NCBI RefSeq assembly: GCF_029227915.1
Contig: NC_079877.1
Location: 23,587,851-23,651,850, forward strand
Source: Hydractinia symbiolongicarpus
Taxonomy: Eukaryota > Cnidaria > Hydrozoa > Anthoathecata > Hydractiniidae
Length of the DNA: 64,000 bases
Direction of reading: 5' to 3'
Shown: positions 1 through 11,925 of the stretch, piece by piece
How the letters are laid out: each line of letters begins with the position of its first letter
Position numbering within the stretch: the first letter of the stretch is position 1
The notes under the pieces: model-generated
What the model was told of the DNA's origin: nothing
Seen by the model: only the letters and a program-made list of their open reading frames with translations
Databases searched by the model: none
Position numbers and translations under genes: made by a program

Positions 1-2900
1 AAAGTAATAAAACTATTGACAAGGAAGTACAAACACATTTATAACCGTCTGTATGATATAAAGTCGAGTGGAATGTGCACGTGGCATAAGGAATGTCTGC
101 TGCAGTAAAAAAATTATGAAAAAGCATAAAATCAAGATCTGCTATGGACTATTTACTGCTTAGAGAGAACCTGATTCGCCTTACCTTGATCTTCAATTTA
201 AACAGCTGTTGCTTTTTAAACATAAAGCTTATACAATTCTCACCAGGACCTTAAGCATCAAGACGGTTTCAAATTGCTGATCTCAGTATTTTCGTTAATT
301 GCCTCAATCTATAAGGGGGGGGGGGGGGGGGCACTTCTTGCGCTTTTTTGCCAATTTCAGTTAGCTTAAGATTGAGAGAAATTTGGCTTAACCTGAAAAA
401 TTTTTTGTGATAATTGGTTATCCTGAAAACACCTTTTGCATAATTTCCAAAAGACCTCTCACGCATTAAAGGCAAGTAAAAGTTAGAAAAAGTAGCCACA
501 TTTGAAGGTGTACTGATAGACACATAAAACTTATGATTACTTACTATTAGGAGGAACAAAACATGAATTTCAAACAGAGTTAAATGTAAGAAAGGTAATG
601 ACATGCTACACATCCCTAGTATAAACAACATTTATCTTTATTTTCAAATTTTTTGGAGTCTTAAACCCATATGTCATGTGTTGAAATCATTGAATTTTGG
701 TGTTGTTAGAACGTAAGTCTTTCTCGCAATGTTTTTGATCTCTTTTTTCGTTGAGAGACCGTTATGCAATTTTTTTTCATTTTCAAATATTTTAAAGCAT
801 CACACTTACTAGGGTAAAAGTCAAGTTTCTTTATATGTGTATATCTGTATAAACACTATACATATGTTTATATCTATAAAAATTGGCGGGAGGGAGGGGG
901 GGGGGGCATGCAACAAATTCAGCCAGGCGGAAATGTGTGCTGAGAGCTTTTCCAAATGTCAAAAGAAGCTATCAACAATATATTTTGTAAAATTTATTAG
1001 GTTAGGGAAACAATTGTAGATTGTTCTCAAAACGGATATTGAGTTGTTATTTAGATATAGTACATATTACATTATTTACATGGATTAAAGTTAAAAAAAA
1101 TATATTAAAATGATAAGCTTTTCCACTTGGACAATACTTAATAGCTAAAATTAATTCACTCATTTCTATGTAACAACTGAAAATATCCAGGTGTGGACGT
1201 AGTAATGTGATTAAGTTAGTGCATAAATTTCTCGAGGTTTAAATCATCGCTACAGTGTTGATAACAGCAGAAAAGGGATTATGCTTTAAGGGATAACACT
1301 TACCTTCTCTTATTAATGATAATTCAAGGTCAAATTCATCAATGTCACAATATATAAAAAATATGCAGATGCGGTAAAGGACATCTGGATTCATTTATAT
1401 CATGCAAAAAAAGTTAGAAGGAAACAAGGACTTAGCAATGTTGCTGCTAAATACAACAGCACTAAAGCCTTACAATCCTTTCTTGTGTGAACTTTCGCTA
1501 AGAGTACGGCCTCAGGATTGCCACATCTAACTCTAACCTTAATAAACTGATTGCTTATGTTTACATGGATAACAAATAATACCAAATTATCGCTTAAATA
1601 TTACTAAAGTAATGTTCTGGGCCGTGTGCATGATTCCTAAGAACAAATTATTATGCATTTGAAGATCTGTCCAGCCAGAAAATTAGTCAAAGATAATAAT
1701 ATATAGAACATACTGTATTATTGACGTCACGTGTTAATTCTAAAAACAGTGTATATGTGTGCTTCATTAAATAAAGTTGCAGTAGTGCACGTCAAAGTTT
1801 TCGCTATTGAATGTGCTATGATGCCCACGTGACATTTTGCACTAAAATCAAACATTCTATCTAAGACATGACAAGTGCGAAAATGGCGATCCATCATTTT
1901 TGCCACCTTTTCCAATGGTCCTATCACTCTTATTCTTTTTATTTTGTTTGTTTACGAGTAAAGTGTTATTATATAAATTTTAGTTCAGCTGAGACGAGCG
2001 GAACAGTTTAGTTCCACTGGTTCGGCAACTGTTTTTAATTTCATCAGAATTATGTTTCACTTGATTAAATTTCATTTAAAATATTAAGTAGCTACTAGAA
2101 AAAATAGTATTAATTTGTTTATTTTTGTGTCTACCTTTTGTATGAGTAAGATTATTGATTTCTTCCACATTTGGGAAATTTGCATTGAAAAGGAAAAACC
2201 CTAACTTATTTTATCATTTTTGTTGCATTTACCCCAAAAAAGGAAGTAAATTATTGTCTTAATAATAATTAATAAATTAAATTAAGTAATAATAATTACC
2301 AAATTAAAACTTTTGTTGAAGAGAACTGTATTCCACGCTTTAGCGTTTTTGTTTTTGTTGAGAATTTCACAAAGTGCAGATTTCCTGTAAGAGAATAATG
2401 TTGTTGAAAACTTTCAACGGATTCCCAAATCCTTATTGTGAAAGATTTCCTGGGTAAAGACAACATATAACATGGAAAATGAACAAACTTTGTTCACTTG
2501 GAGTTTTTTCATAGAAACTGTTCTGTTTTGTCTAAACTTTTGGGACCGTATGCAATTTTGATTTAAAAATTACTCCATGATTAACGTTCGTTAACATTTT
2601 TGATTGAACATTTTGGTACAGCGCAACACGGTTCATAACAAAAAAGTCAATTTTGTATTGTCAACCATTTGCTTTCTGCAATTTATATAATTAATTGTAA
2701 AATAAAATAAAATGCGACTGAAATGATAGAATTTCTTGATTTAAATTTAATATTTTCCAAACTATGACTTTTTTTTGACTGTTTAGAAGCTTATAGGGGA
2801 AGAAAATGCTTAAAATGCGTACAGAACTCATTGTCATTGATTACTGCTCACTTTAGCAAGTCGGCTTTTAAGCCATTTTAAACTAAAATGTCGAAAGTTT
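1..2900. repeat. Distal 5' flank of a gene-family unit, paralogous to 37.1-40.5 kb
   Basis: This stretch matches 37,100-40,480 in the same orientation over most of its length. The match with the G-run deleted starts near 'cgcttttttgccaatttcag' (342 vs 37,361). Weaker matches lie at 22,560-24,060 (direct) and 45,200-46,640 (inverted). In those places it sits upstream of a secreted-precursor gene copy, so a further copy probably lies left of the window. The left copy lacks about 350 bp present at 39,540-39,905. I see no convincing reading frame; small ORFs are not conserved between the copies. Confidence 0.75.
315..331 (+). repeat. Poly-G tract (17 G)
   Basis: Seventeen consecutive G residues, absent from the paralogous position at about 37,355. 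This is a length-unstable homopolymer acquired or lost after the duplication. A second G-rich stretch (GGG A GGG A G11) lies at 888-906, where the paralogue has only a short G run near 37,907. Confidence 0.9.
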
Positions 2901-3582
2901 TCAACATAAGCACTTAAGATGTACATACTTGGGATACCCTACTTCCCTAATGCTATTACCGGTCTTATAACTGTCGATTTTGTAAAATTCTATTCATCAG
3001 ATTTTGCAGCTTGCAAGCTGTTGCGTTGTTATGTTATGTTTAATACGTCCTGTTTATTACGTTAATTAAAACAGATTGTTGCGAGCAAAATAAGAACGAA
3101 AAAAGCACAGTATGGAACTGTTGAATTGATATTAAACTCGTTATCAGAGCACATGTGCGTGATTGGCGCACTTGCCTACAGTAGCATTTCCATGCACTTA
3201 ATTAGCCAGGATCTTATATGCGTTATTTTGTATAAAAGTAATAACTCAGAAAATTTTGATATTTCGTGACAACTAATTTGTTACTCTCAAAAGCATAACA
3301 ACACATTATGTACAAAAACTTTATGAAAGTAACTTAAAGAGTTAATGAGATTTTTTATCTAGCTCCGACAAAAGAAACACTAAGTTTCATACCTGTAAAA
3401 ATAAAAAACTTGCTAAACGAATTAGCCACTTTCCAAGGTACAGCTAACCACTTTCTCCACAAATTCCAAACAGGACAATATCAATTAAACGGCAAAAATG
3501 TGAAATTGACACTTTTAGAGTTTTCTATTTTTCAGAGTGTAAGTGCGTTCTTAATTGACTCTATGAATAAATCGAATGCTTA
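2901..3582. other. Intergenic, nothing recognised
   Basis: AT-rich DNA without a supported gene or a repeat that recurs elsewhere in the window. Confidence 0.5.
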
Positions 3583-3586
3583 TTAA

Positions 3587-4322
3587 CCCTATTCGGTCAG
3601 GGGTTCTTCGAACATACTATGACCGGGGGGGGGGGGGGGGGAAACCGCCCCCCTCAATAACTTTCTATAGGGTTGTTTAAATTGAATCAAACTTGGCACG
3701 CTTATAGTTCGTCATAAAAGGAAGGAAATGGCAGACATAAGTTTTTGCTTGCGTCAGCACATTTTCTGTGACGTCATCAGAAGCTAGAAATTTGTTAAAA
3801 ATGCCACTATCTGCTTAAAATTTAACTACCTTTGTTTCAGAGCGAATTTTTGCATTCCGTTTGAAGTTTCTGAAAACTAAATAAAAGTTATTTAACATAT
3901 TTCCCGGTTTTTACGTGGATCGCATTAAAAATTGCCAAAAATAGCCCGATTTTCCGATTTTCGGTAAAATCCGACAAAATTGGGAAATCGGATTAATCAC
4001 GTGTCCAAATTATGCAAAATGATTCTTCTTAACAAAACAAAGTTGTGTTGCAAGTTTCAAGTTCTAAGGATAATCCTAACAGAAGTTATTAAACTCCCCC
4101 ATTATAAGGATTTCATAGAAATTTGTAGGGGTAGTTTCGAGTAATGGCCAATATCAAAGCCTTTGAAAGGTATAGGACCTAACAATTTGACATGAAGGTG
4201 TCTAATAGATAAGTATTGAAACTCAGTAAGTTTCATAGCCATATAACATAGTAATAAGGAGTTATTAAAAAAAACCGCCAGGGGGGGCGCGGAATCGCCC
4301 TCCCCCCCCGGACCGAATAGGG
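3587..4322 (+). mobile_element. piggyBac-like MITE, copy 1
   Basis: Bounded on both sides by TTAA (3583-3586 and 4323-4326). It has terminal inverted repeats CCCTATTCGGTC / GACCGAATAGGG. TTAA targets and CCCTA-type termini are hallmarks of the piggyBac superfamily. It carries no transposase ORF, so it is non-autonomous (736 bp). Subterminal G-run/C-run pairs lie at both ends (3625-3650 and about 4280-4310). The same element occurs inverted at 52,736-53,479. Confidence 0.9.
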
Positions 4323-4326
4323 TTAA

Positions 4327-4760
4327 GTTATTTTGTACTGCCGGATATATTTATTTTTCTATTTTAAAGATACAAAACACTTGTGACACTTGGGAAATGC
4401 AGAAACTATAATTGGCTTACATTCAGGTGACCTACAAACCAGAACTACTATGACCTAGGAAGGATAGAAATAGAGAAGGAGACATTTTTTAAATTTATAT
4501 TGTACTAGTGTCGTCCTCTTATGTGATACATTGTGAAATGCGAAAGTTCAGTTCTTGCAAATAATAAATTCGGAATTTGGAACACGGCACGTTCATTGGT
4601 TTTTAATAAATAATTAACATCACGCTTTGATTGGTTATTGAATTTTACTTAATCTTCTGCAAACCTGGCCTTATGAATTGCCTTATGAATTAGGGAAAAG
4701 TGTTAAGAAGACATCAACAAACACTCTCGCAAATATTTTAGTATTATTGCTGAAAAAAAT
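4327..4760. other. 3' side of the GPCR gene, no other gene seen
   Basis: AT-rich sequence downstream of the GPCR stop codon. It probably contains the 3' UTR, but I could not fix a polyadenylation signal. Confidence 0.4.
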
Positions 4761-5666
4761 TTACATATTACTGGTCGATGATGCGCGCCTTCGGTCTTGG
4801 AATGTTTTGAGGAATGCACGAAAATTTAACCGTTTGGAACGAAACCCATAAACGATGGTATCAAAAAAGGAGTTGGACATTGTTATTAGGTATACCCAAG
4901 GATCTATGAATGCTGCACGAAAATCGGAATCTCGAAAAACATACAAACTAAGATAAGAGTTAATGCCACCTGGTAAAAAGCAAGCCAAATAAACCAACAG
5001 TGTCATTAACGCAACGTTCGCGGCTTTTTTATTACGTAGATTGCTTCTACTTTGACCAGTTCGAAGATAAACATGAATTTTCAGCTGGCATATCCCCATG
5101 AATATCACAACACTACAACCGTAAGCTATCGCCGTGAGTTTGTAGCTTTCATGGTAAAAGGAGCGATCAACCAAGTAAGAAACAGTTGCAAAAGTAATGT
5201 TAACCAACCAACATACAAGCAACAAATTCCCCAGAGTATTTTTTTGTTTTCTTGCCACATATGTCAATGGCTTTGTCACGGCTAAATACAATTCCAAAGT
5301 GATTGCGCCTATTGCTGTCATCGACGTAATGCCAAACAGATAGCTTATAAACATTTGAGCCCAAAGAATGTTAGGAGATGATATTTTATTTATATAACCC
5401 GTCATTAAAGTTACATACATAGGTAGTGAAACCAAACCAAATATTAGATCAGACATGGAGAGCATAACATACAAGTCACTAAGGAGTGATTTCCCGGTAT
5501 TTGTCTTTGCCACTGCACATATAAAGAGGATATTTATTCCAATAATAAATAACGAGCCTATTAAGCTAGCACTTGTTGCAGTTATAAGATTTATTTGAGC
5601 AATCTCATTTAATACCATCACACCGCCATTCTCCAATGTTACATTTTCCGTAAAATTTCCTGCCAT
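4761..5666 (-). CDS. Orphan class A (rhodopsin-like) G-protein-coupled receptor
   Basis: A single uninterrupted 301-residue frame with seven hydrophobic segments at about residues 28-52, 64-88, 101-133, 147-168, 178-200, 215-240 and 252-275. The N-terminus carries N-glycosylation sequons (NFT, NVT). Family marks are SMSDLIFG in TM2, ELYLAVTKPLTY at the TM3 end, W in TM4, CFLPG in TM6 and DTIVYGF in TM7, followed by a short basic tail. Several class A signatures are altered: the DRY Arg is Leu (ELY), the NPxxY Pro is Thr (DTIVY), and no Cys is seen at the start of TM3. An intronless GPCR is common in cnidarians. The ligand cannot be inferred. It is the most intact single-copy gene in the window and is unrelated to the repeated gene family. 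Confidence 0.9.
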   Translation of the reverse strand: MAGNFTENVTLENGGVMVLNEIAQINLITATSASLIGSLFIIGINILFICAVAKTNTGKSLLSDLYVMLSMSDLIFGLVSLPMYVTLMTGYINKISSPNILWAQMFISYLFGITSMTAIGAITLELYLAVTKPLTYVARKQKNTLGNLLLVCWLVNITFATVSYLVDRSFYHESYKLTAIAYGCSVVIFMGICQLKIHVYLRTGQSRSNLRNKKAANVALMTLLVYLACFLPGGINSYLSLYVFRDSDFRAAFIDPWVYLITMSNSFFDTIVYGFRSKRLNFRAFLKTFQDRRRASSTSNM

Positions 5667-6284
5667 TATTACTGGAATGATTAAAATATCTGTACGTTGG
5701 GTGTTTTGAAGTGTCTAATTCGTTTGACTGACCAACTTAAAAGTAAGAATGATAAATCAAATTTTATTAATTTCAAATTAATGAATTTTTTAAAATATTT
5801 ATTGTTAATAAATTAATTGTAAATTTGTAAAAAGAAAAAAATAATAAATTATTGTAAACACAAACTAATAGCTACATTAAATTAATATGAAATTTACAAA
5901 AAACTATTATATCCGACTTTTAGTTTTATTGCTATAAGTATTATTATTTCCATAATAAAATAATCTATGAGATTAAATTTGAAAACAACATGAGGTACGA
6001 GTTGGCAAAGGCGACTGGAACACCTGCAAACACATTCTATTTAAATAACAAATTCCACCTACTTTCACAAATTTCGGGTTCTATCAAAGCTTTGAAAATA
6101 AATTTTCAGAAAAAATTGTTGTTTTGCTTTATCGATAAGTGTTTCCGCAAATTCCTGCATGAATAGGATCGAAATTCTGCAAATGAACTCCAAAGATGAC
6201 TCCACTTTTAGTTATTCTTTTTCTTCTCAATCGCGCTACAAAAGAAACTAAATAAAGGGTAGGGTATTCTTCCATTTCGACAAG
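5667..6284. other. 5' side of the GPCR gene, very AT-rich
   Basis: Presumed promoter side of the GPCR. No clear TATA box or repeat was identified. The composition around 5,760-5,960 is strongly A/T. Confidence 0.35.
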
Positions 6285-7064
6285 CTAAGATCGCTTTCAT
6301 AGCATTTTCAAGTCTATCGACCATGTTCTCGTTCAATGATAAAATTCCTAACGAACTAAATCCCGCTGTCAATTAATATCGCTTTCATAACAATTTCAAG
6401 TCTATCGACCATGTTCTCGTTCAATGATAAAATTCCTAACGAACTAAATCCCGCTGTCAATTAAGATCGCCTTCATAGCAATTTCAAGTCTATCGACCAT
6501 GTTCCCGATTAATGATAAAATTCCTAACGAACTAAATCCCGCTGTCAATTAATATCGCTTTCATAACAATTTCAAGTCTATCGACCATGTTCTCGTTCAA
6601 TGATAAAATTCCTAACGAACTAAATCCTGCTGTCAATTAAGATCGCTTTCATAGCAATTTCAAGTCTATCGACCATGTTCTCGTTCAATGATAAAATTCC
6701 TAACGAACTAAATCCCGCTGTCAATTAATATCGCTTTCATAACAATTTCAAGTCTATCGACCATGTTCTCGTTCAATGATAAAATTCCTAACGAACTAAA
6801 TCTCGCTGTCAATTAAGATCGCCTTCATAGCAATTTCAAGTCTATCGACCATGTTCCCGATTAATGATAAAATTCCTAACGAACTAAATCCCGCTGTCAA
6901 TTAAGATCGCTTTCATAACAATTTCAAGTCTATCGACCATGTTTTCGTTTAATGATAAAATTCCTAACGAACTAAATCCTGCTGTCAATTAAGATCGCTT
7001 TCATAACAACTTCAAGTCTATCGACCATGTTCTCGTTCAATGATAAAATTCCTAACGCACTAAA
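6285..7064 (+). repeat. 88-bp satellite array, about 8.9 units, with 352-bp higher-order period
   Basis: Nine registers of 'gctttcat' (or 'gccttcat') start at 6293, 6381, 6469, 6557, 6645, 6733, 6821, 6909 and 6997, exactly 88 bp apart. Diagnostic variants recur every fourth unit. Units 3 and 7 share 'gccttcat' and 'cccgatt', units 4 and 8 share 'aatcctgctg', and units 2 and 6 share 'aatatcg...ataac'. The block therefore expanded by duplicating a four-unit segment. No ORF spans it. Confidence 0.95.
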
Positions 7065-8016
7065 GTAAGTAAGTCCAACACCAGGGCCATTAAAAGGCAT
7101 ATTATCACATGCAGCAGGAGATCTGCTTTTGATGATTTTTACTTCTTACACACGGGGGAGAAACAACATTCACCAGAGGTCAAAAAACTTTTTTGTAGTA
7201 AAAGTTAATTCCCCATTAACCAATAACATCAGATCAGCTCTTTTATACTTATTTGATAAACCAAAATTATTTATTATTTTATCACACTAATATTGTTTCA
7301 TTATTTACTCACACTAATATAGTTTCATTTATTTAGAAAATGAGTGCTGTTTTGTTAGAAACGTTGCACAATATAAGTACAAAGTCGAACATTCCGTGTT
7401 TTGATATAACGAATTTTATGCAAGATTGTAACCTCGTCCACATTTTTTGGTGACTAATGCTATCGTAGTTATAGTTGGAGGAAGGCTAACAAAATCCTTA
7501 ACGAACAATATGAAGAATGTTTACGGTGAATAACTACTGATTATGACTCAATTTGTGCGGCTAGTAAATGTAACTAGATTCAGTTCTTTAGATGTTAAGG
7601 ATGACGGCTCCTGTTGCATGCCTGAATTCCTTACATCGTTTCTATATAAGGTATTATTTGTTCATCTTGGATCTATTTTTATACCAACAGATATCTCTTT
7701 AGACATTATGTAGTCCATGGAATTTCAAAAGAAAAACATTCGTAGCCTGTTGATTTTTGGTCGTTATAGGCTGATGCTACAGCTCCTTTCCTCTTGTCAA
7801 TAATGTAAAAACACGAAAACATGTGTCCAGTTAGAAAGTTAATGTTTGCTACATATTTATAATTTTCTAGTATGTGAAACTCTTCTAACACATCTGTTTT
7901 TAAAAACTCAGAGTAAAATTCCTAAATATGTCGGAAAATTTTATCTCATTACAATGCGGACAAAAGGTACGGAAGCTCATGTCTGCCATTTAATGTTGAG
8001 CCGTAGAATAAGATTT
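7065..8016. other. Spacer between two repeat arrays, nothing recognised
   Basis: No gene or recurring element is supported. Short ORFs here lack domain or splice support. Confidence 0.4.
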
Positions 8017-8510
8017 CTACTGTTCAGTAGTCACAATTCTACTGCGCCGTAGAAGCTGTGCCTACTGCGCAGTAGATGTGTTTTCACTGCGCAGTAATCA
8101 ACGTTCTACTGCGTAGTAAGGCTGTGTTTACCGCGCAGTAAGCATCAAAGAACAATACTTAGTACACCTACACTTCGCAGTAGAAGTATGTCTACAGCGC
8201 AGTAGAAATATGTCTACTGCGCAGTAGAAATATGTGTACTGCGCAGTAGAAATATGTCTACTGCGCAGTAGAAATATGTGTACCGCGCAGTAGAAATATG
8301 TCTACAGCGCAGTAGAAATATATCTACCGCGCATTAGAACATGTCCTACTGCGCAGGAGAATTATGAATACTGCACAGTAGAATCACGACTACTGTGCAG
8401 TAATCATAGTTCTACTGTGCAGTAGGACATGTTCTACTACGCAGTAGAATTCGGTCTACTGTACAGTTAGACATTGAATACTGCGGAATAGATTATCAAC
8501 TATTGTGTAG
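8017..8510. repeat. Array of about 22 palindromes CTACTGCGCAGTAG, spacing about 22 bp
   Basis: The core CTACTGCGCAGTAG is a perfect 14-bp palindrome. In the best-preserved part (8,190-8,330) it repeats with an 'aaatatg' linker at a 22-bp period, close to two helical turns. Outer units carry point changes (TGTTCA, TGTGCA, TACGCA and similar) but keep the flanking CTA/TAG arms. No coding frame follows the repeat. Confidence 0.95.
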
Positions 8511-8740
8511 CATAATATGGGTCCTTAAGTTATTTTTTTCACAAAACTTTTCAGTTGTTTCATAGTGAATGTCAAGATTTTCAAAACGCAAGTGCGCATA
8601 TTTTGTGAAATCTATAGTTTGTTATGTGTTTCCGTTTATCATATCTTAATTTGATCGCTTCTTAGCTTCTTTTAGTTTGACTTTCGTCGTGCTCTTTCAT
8701 TTCAGAGATGGATATTGAAAGAGACACTTTCTGTTAATTT

Positions 8741-8840
8741 TATCACCACGTAAATGTATATCACCACAACTTGACGATATGTCACTGCCACGTAACAATA
8801 TGTGATTGTCATGTAACAAAATATCATCACCACGTAAGAA
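8741..8840. repeat. Degenerate 21-bp tandem repeat with CCACGTAA core
   Basis: About five units of 20-21 bp built on 'atcaccacgtaa' (cacgtaa at 8747, a variant near 8768, then 8792, 8813 and 8831). Because the unit is divisible by three, both minus frames are open. One reads as heptads such as ILLRGSD. I take the frames to be by-products of the repeat rather than a gene. Confidence 0.75.
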
Positions 8841-9040
8841 AAATTTGCTTGAAAAACACAAATGCACACTTGAATTGCATTGTTTGCTATAATTGAAAAC
8901 ACTTTTGACAGTTCTAGCATTCCATACATGAGAACGCTCATTGGATTTCAAACTTTTTTTTAAATAATCTTATATTTTTCTTAGCGTAAACTCACGTTTC
9001 AAAAATCCCATAAAAGGACATAAATCAAAGCCCCACACGA

Positions 9041-9207
9041 TGCTGCGCAGTAGTTGAAGTTCTACTGCGCAGCAGAAACTTTCCTACTGCGCTGTGGATC
9101 AAATTTTACTGCGCAGTAGATCTGTAACTACAACGCAATAGATTTTTGACTACTGCGCAGTAGAGCTATGGCTAGTGCGCAAGAAAATTGTTTTTACAGC
9201 GCAGTGT
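9041..9207. repeat. Second palindrome array (about 8 units of the CTACTGCGCAGTAG family)
   Basis: Same palindrome family as at 8.0-8.5 kb, more diverged, with units such as TACTGCGCAGTAG, CTACTGCGCAGCAG and CTACAACGCAATAG. The two arrays bracket the 21-bp repeat and about 530 bp of other sequence. Confidence 0.9.
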
Positions 9208-11640
9208 TGAACTAATATAAACAATTAATTAAATGGTATTTATTTGTCATGTTGAGGTATTAACAGCACTTGTGGTTATAACATCCAATTCAAAGTTATG
9301 GCGTTTTTCTGGTAAACAAGACGGAATAGAACCCATTTATTCCAGATGCCGACGAAATGGTTCATGCGACTCACTTAAAGACGATTGTAGAGGAAGACGA
9401 AGAAGGCGATAGTAATATTGAGATCGATTAGTATTTGTTTTTCTTTCTTGTAGAAAGATATGTTGTGTTTATTAAATTCGTTGTTTCTATTTTCGCACAC
9501 TGGATTTTTCATTAATTTGATAAGTCTACCCTCTCCTGAAAGTAAATCGATATAATTCATTGAATTGTTGTCGAAAAATTATTTTAAAGGTCTAATATAA
9601 TCACAGGATTCGTGCTTTTCTACTTTTGCTTTCTTCTTCCTTAAGATTAATTATAGTCATAACTAAACTGACATTATCAAAAGACTTCTACTTTATTTCA
9701 GTTTTTGAGGTATTGTGTTCAGAGCAAAATGAAAGTCACATTGAGCAAGGTCAAATTGGAAATCGAATAAGTAGTCATTAAATCATTGAATCTTTTACTA
9801 CCAACAACATGTCTGAAATACTTTTTTAACCTTCCTATAGTTCCTCATCTACATATATCAAGAAAGTTTGGGTGAATCAAATATACGAGAACTAAGCAAG
9901 GACTTTACTTAACCTACTAGGAAGTAAAAATTAAGCCTTTTGTATCGTACAAATAAAAATAAGACAAAATTGCTTAATTACTCGTTTCTCGGTAGAAATT
10001 AAAAAATAGAGAGCATGTATTTCGTGTAGATTAGACAATCAATGGATATTGAAAGAGGCTTATTGTTAAAAAAGATCATTAGCGAAAAACCGCTCACGTA
10101 CCTCAAAGTGAATAATTAGTGGTGCTTTTATTTAACTTTTAAATTTCCACACATTGGTAGAAAATTTTTTGCTTGCATATAACTGCTGTAACTAAATGAC
10201 TTCTTGAGTTGTAGACAACTAGTGTCCATACACTGTATCATATGGTTTTCTGGCGAACCTATTGGCTAATCTACACGAAATATTAATGCTTTTGTTTTTT
10301 CTGCGGAGAAAAGGGTTATTTTTTTATTTATTTTTAATAAAGTTTATATTATTTCTTATTTCGGTGAGTGACGTCGTTTTTTAGTTATCGTATATTTAAC
10401 TCGCCGAGAGGCTTGTGAACAATCGAAAACATAAGAAGGCTCCAAAAATATTTCCGACTATTTTCTCGGCGCTGTGCTAACATCGTAGTACAAATTTCAT
10501 TGATATTGACATTTATTGATATTGACATTATCAAACGCAAAAATAAAGTATAAGTCTTGTGGTAATATCAACTTAGCTATGACTTTTTTTAGTCTTAAAA
10601 AAAAATCAAAAAAAGAGGAAAAATCTCCTGTGAATCTATCCCAACTTACAGATAATTTTAAAAATTTTTTTTAAAAAAACAACAATACGTTGAGTGATTG
10701 TGGTTTACTTTCAGCTAAGTAGCTAAACAAGGTTTTCATATGTTTAGGACGTAGTAGGAGATTAGAAAACCAATATAGACGTGTTGATGATAGCTAGCTT
10801 TAGATATTTTAGCTTAGTATTTTGTTTACATTTAGCTATTTGGTAGCTAGCTAAACTTTTGCATAGTAAAATTTGCAAATTTAGAGAGGCTTAGAAACGA
10901 CTTTCAATACTTGATTAGAAAAGACTTTCAATACTTGTTTGAAATCAGATTCACAAAAATAAATCCCAAAAATACATATATTTCTTGGGACTTTATGTTC
11001 AAAAATTTAGGATAGAATTGCTAAACTTGGAGAAAGGAGGATCTAGTGTCTCTAAGAAATCCCTGAATTTCATAACTACCTTCACCGTGTTAACCGTAAC
11101 TTTACAAAAAATAGTTCTCGTAAAAAGTATTTCTAAAATTAGTTCGCACAAAAATTAATTCCCTTAAAGTACCCCTTAATAGTTCTGCTCTTTTACATAA
11201 CAAAATGTTCAGCAGCTTTTGTAATCTATCTAAAACCTAAGATTACTGAATATCCATGAAGCAAGACGTGGACTATTATATGCATCGTAAAAGCTTTGGT
11301 CTTTATTATAAGCTTCATTTCTAATTAATTTATAACCCATAATTCCACTAAAGGTTTATCATGATAACAGAGAAGTATATACTTCAAAGCATCCTGTTAT
11401 AATGTGAAGCTGTCTACACATATCCAGAAAATTATTCTGCGCTTCTCATCTCTTTACTCCTTTGTATTCTTTCCATAGGATTCAGAACGCTACTAAAATT
11501 AAAACTCTTTCCACAAACTAGATATGAAATCTAAATAATGAACTATCTTAGTTCAGGAATTAAAATTTCTATCCAGCTAGCTAAACTATAATAAAGTACG
11601 ATGTAACTTTCATATAAAACAAGCACAACTTTTTTTCCAA
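9208..11640. other. Intergenic, no supported gene
   Basis: AT-rich sequence. A short acidic open frame ends at 9,429 (reading PDADEMVHATHLK... to a TAG) and might be a last-exon or transposase remnant, but no splice acceptor or homology supports it. Small direct duplications occur at about 10,500-10,540 and 10,893-10,945. Confidence 0.35.
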
Positions 11641-11925
11641 CCTTTCATCATCATCATCATCATTCTCGGCTTAACGTCTCTTTTCCATGCTATCATGGCT
11701 TGGACGGGGTATATTAATGACTCCCTTCCAATCTGCTCTAGACTGTGTAAGCTCTAAACTCAATTCCACTGTATCAAGCCTGTCCTTATAACCTCCTGCC
11801 GGTCTGCCTCTAGGCTTTGCCCCAGGAACTATCAAGTCTCTACACTTTCTTACCCAATTATCCTCCTGTATTCTTTCTAGATGATCCAGCCAATTCAATC
11901 TTTTTATCTGGATAATATCTTTTAT
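11641..11925 (-). mobile_element. 3' tail of a LINE (RTE/CR1-like) reverse transcriptase ORF
   Basis: The minus frame reads RLNWLDHLERIQED, then a GRP-containing stretch (PRGRPAGGYKDRL), then RADWKGVI. This is the R-WLGHV-RM ... RGRP ... DR-W pattern of the extreme C-terminus of non-LTR reverse transcriptases. The ORF is followed by a 3' end of (ATG)n repeats, read as (CAT)n at 11,645-11,663 on the plus strand, as in microsatellite-tailed LINEs. It is 5' truncated at the microsatellite near 11,926. Confidence 0.7.

Noticed and set aside
6285-7064. CRISPR-like periodic repeats
   Set aside because: The whole 88-bp unit repeats without unique spacers, and the context is eukaryotic. It is a tandem satellite.
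8017-8510. CRISPR-like short palindromic repeats
   Set aside because: Spacers are only about 8 bp and nearly identical; no cas genes; animal genome.
8697-8951. 84- and 79-codon minus ORFs
   Set aside because: Both frames are open only because the 21-bp repeat is divisible by three; no promoter or splice context.
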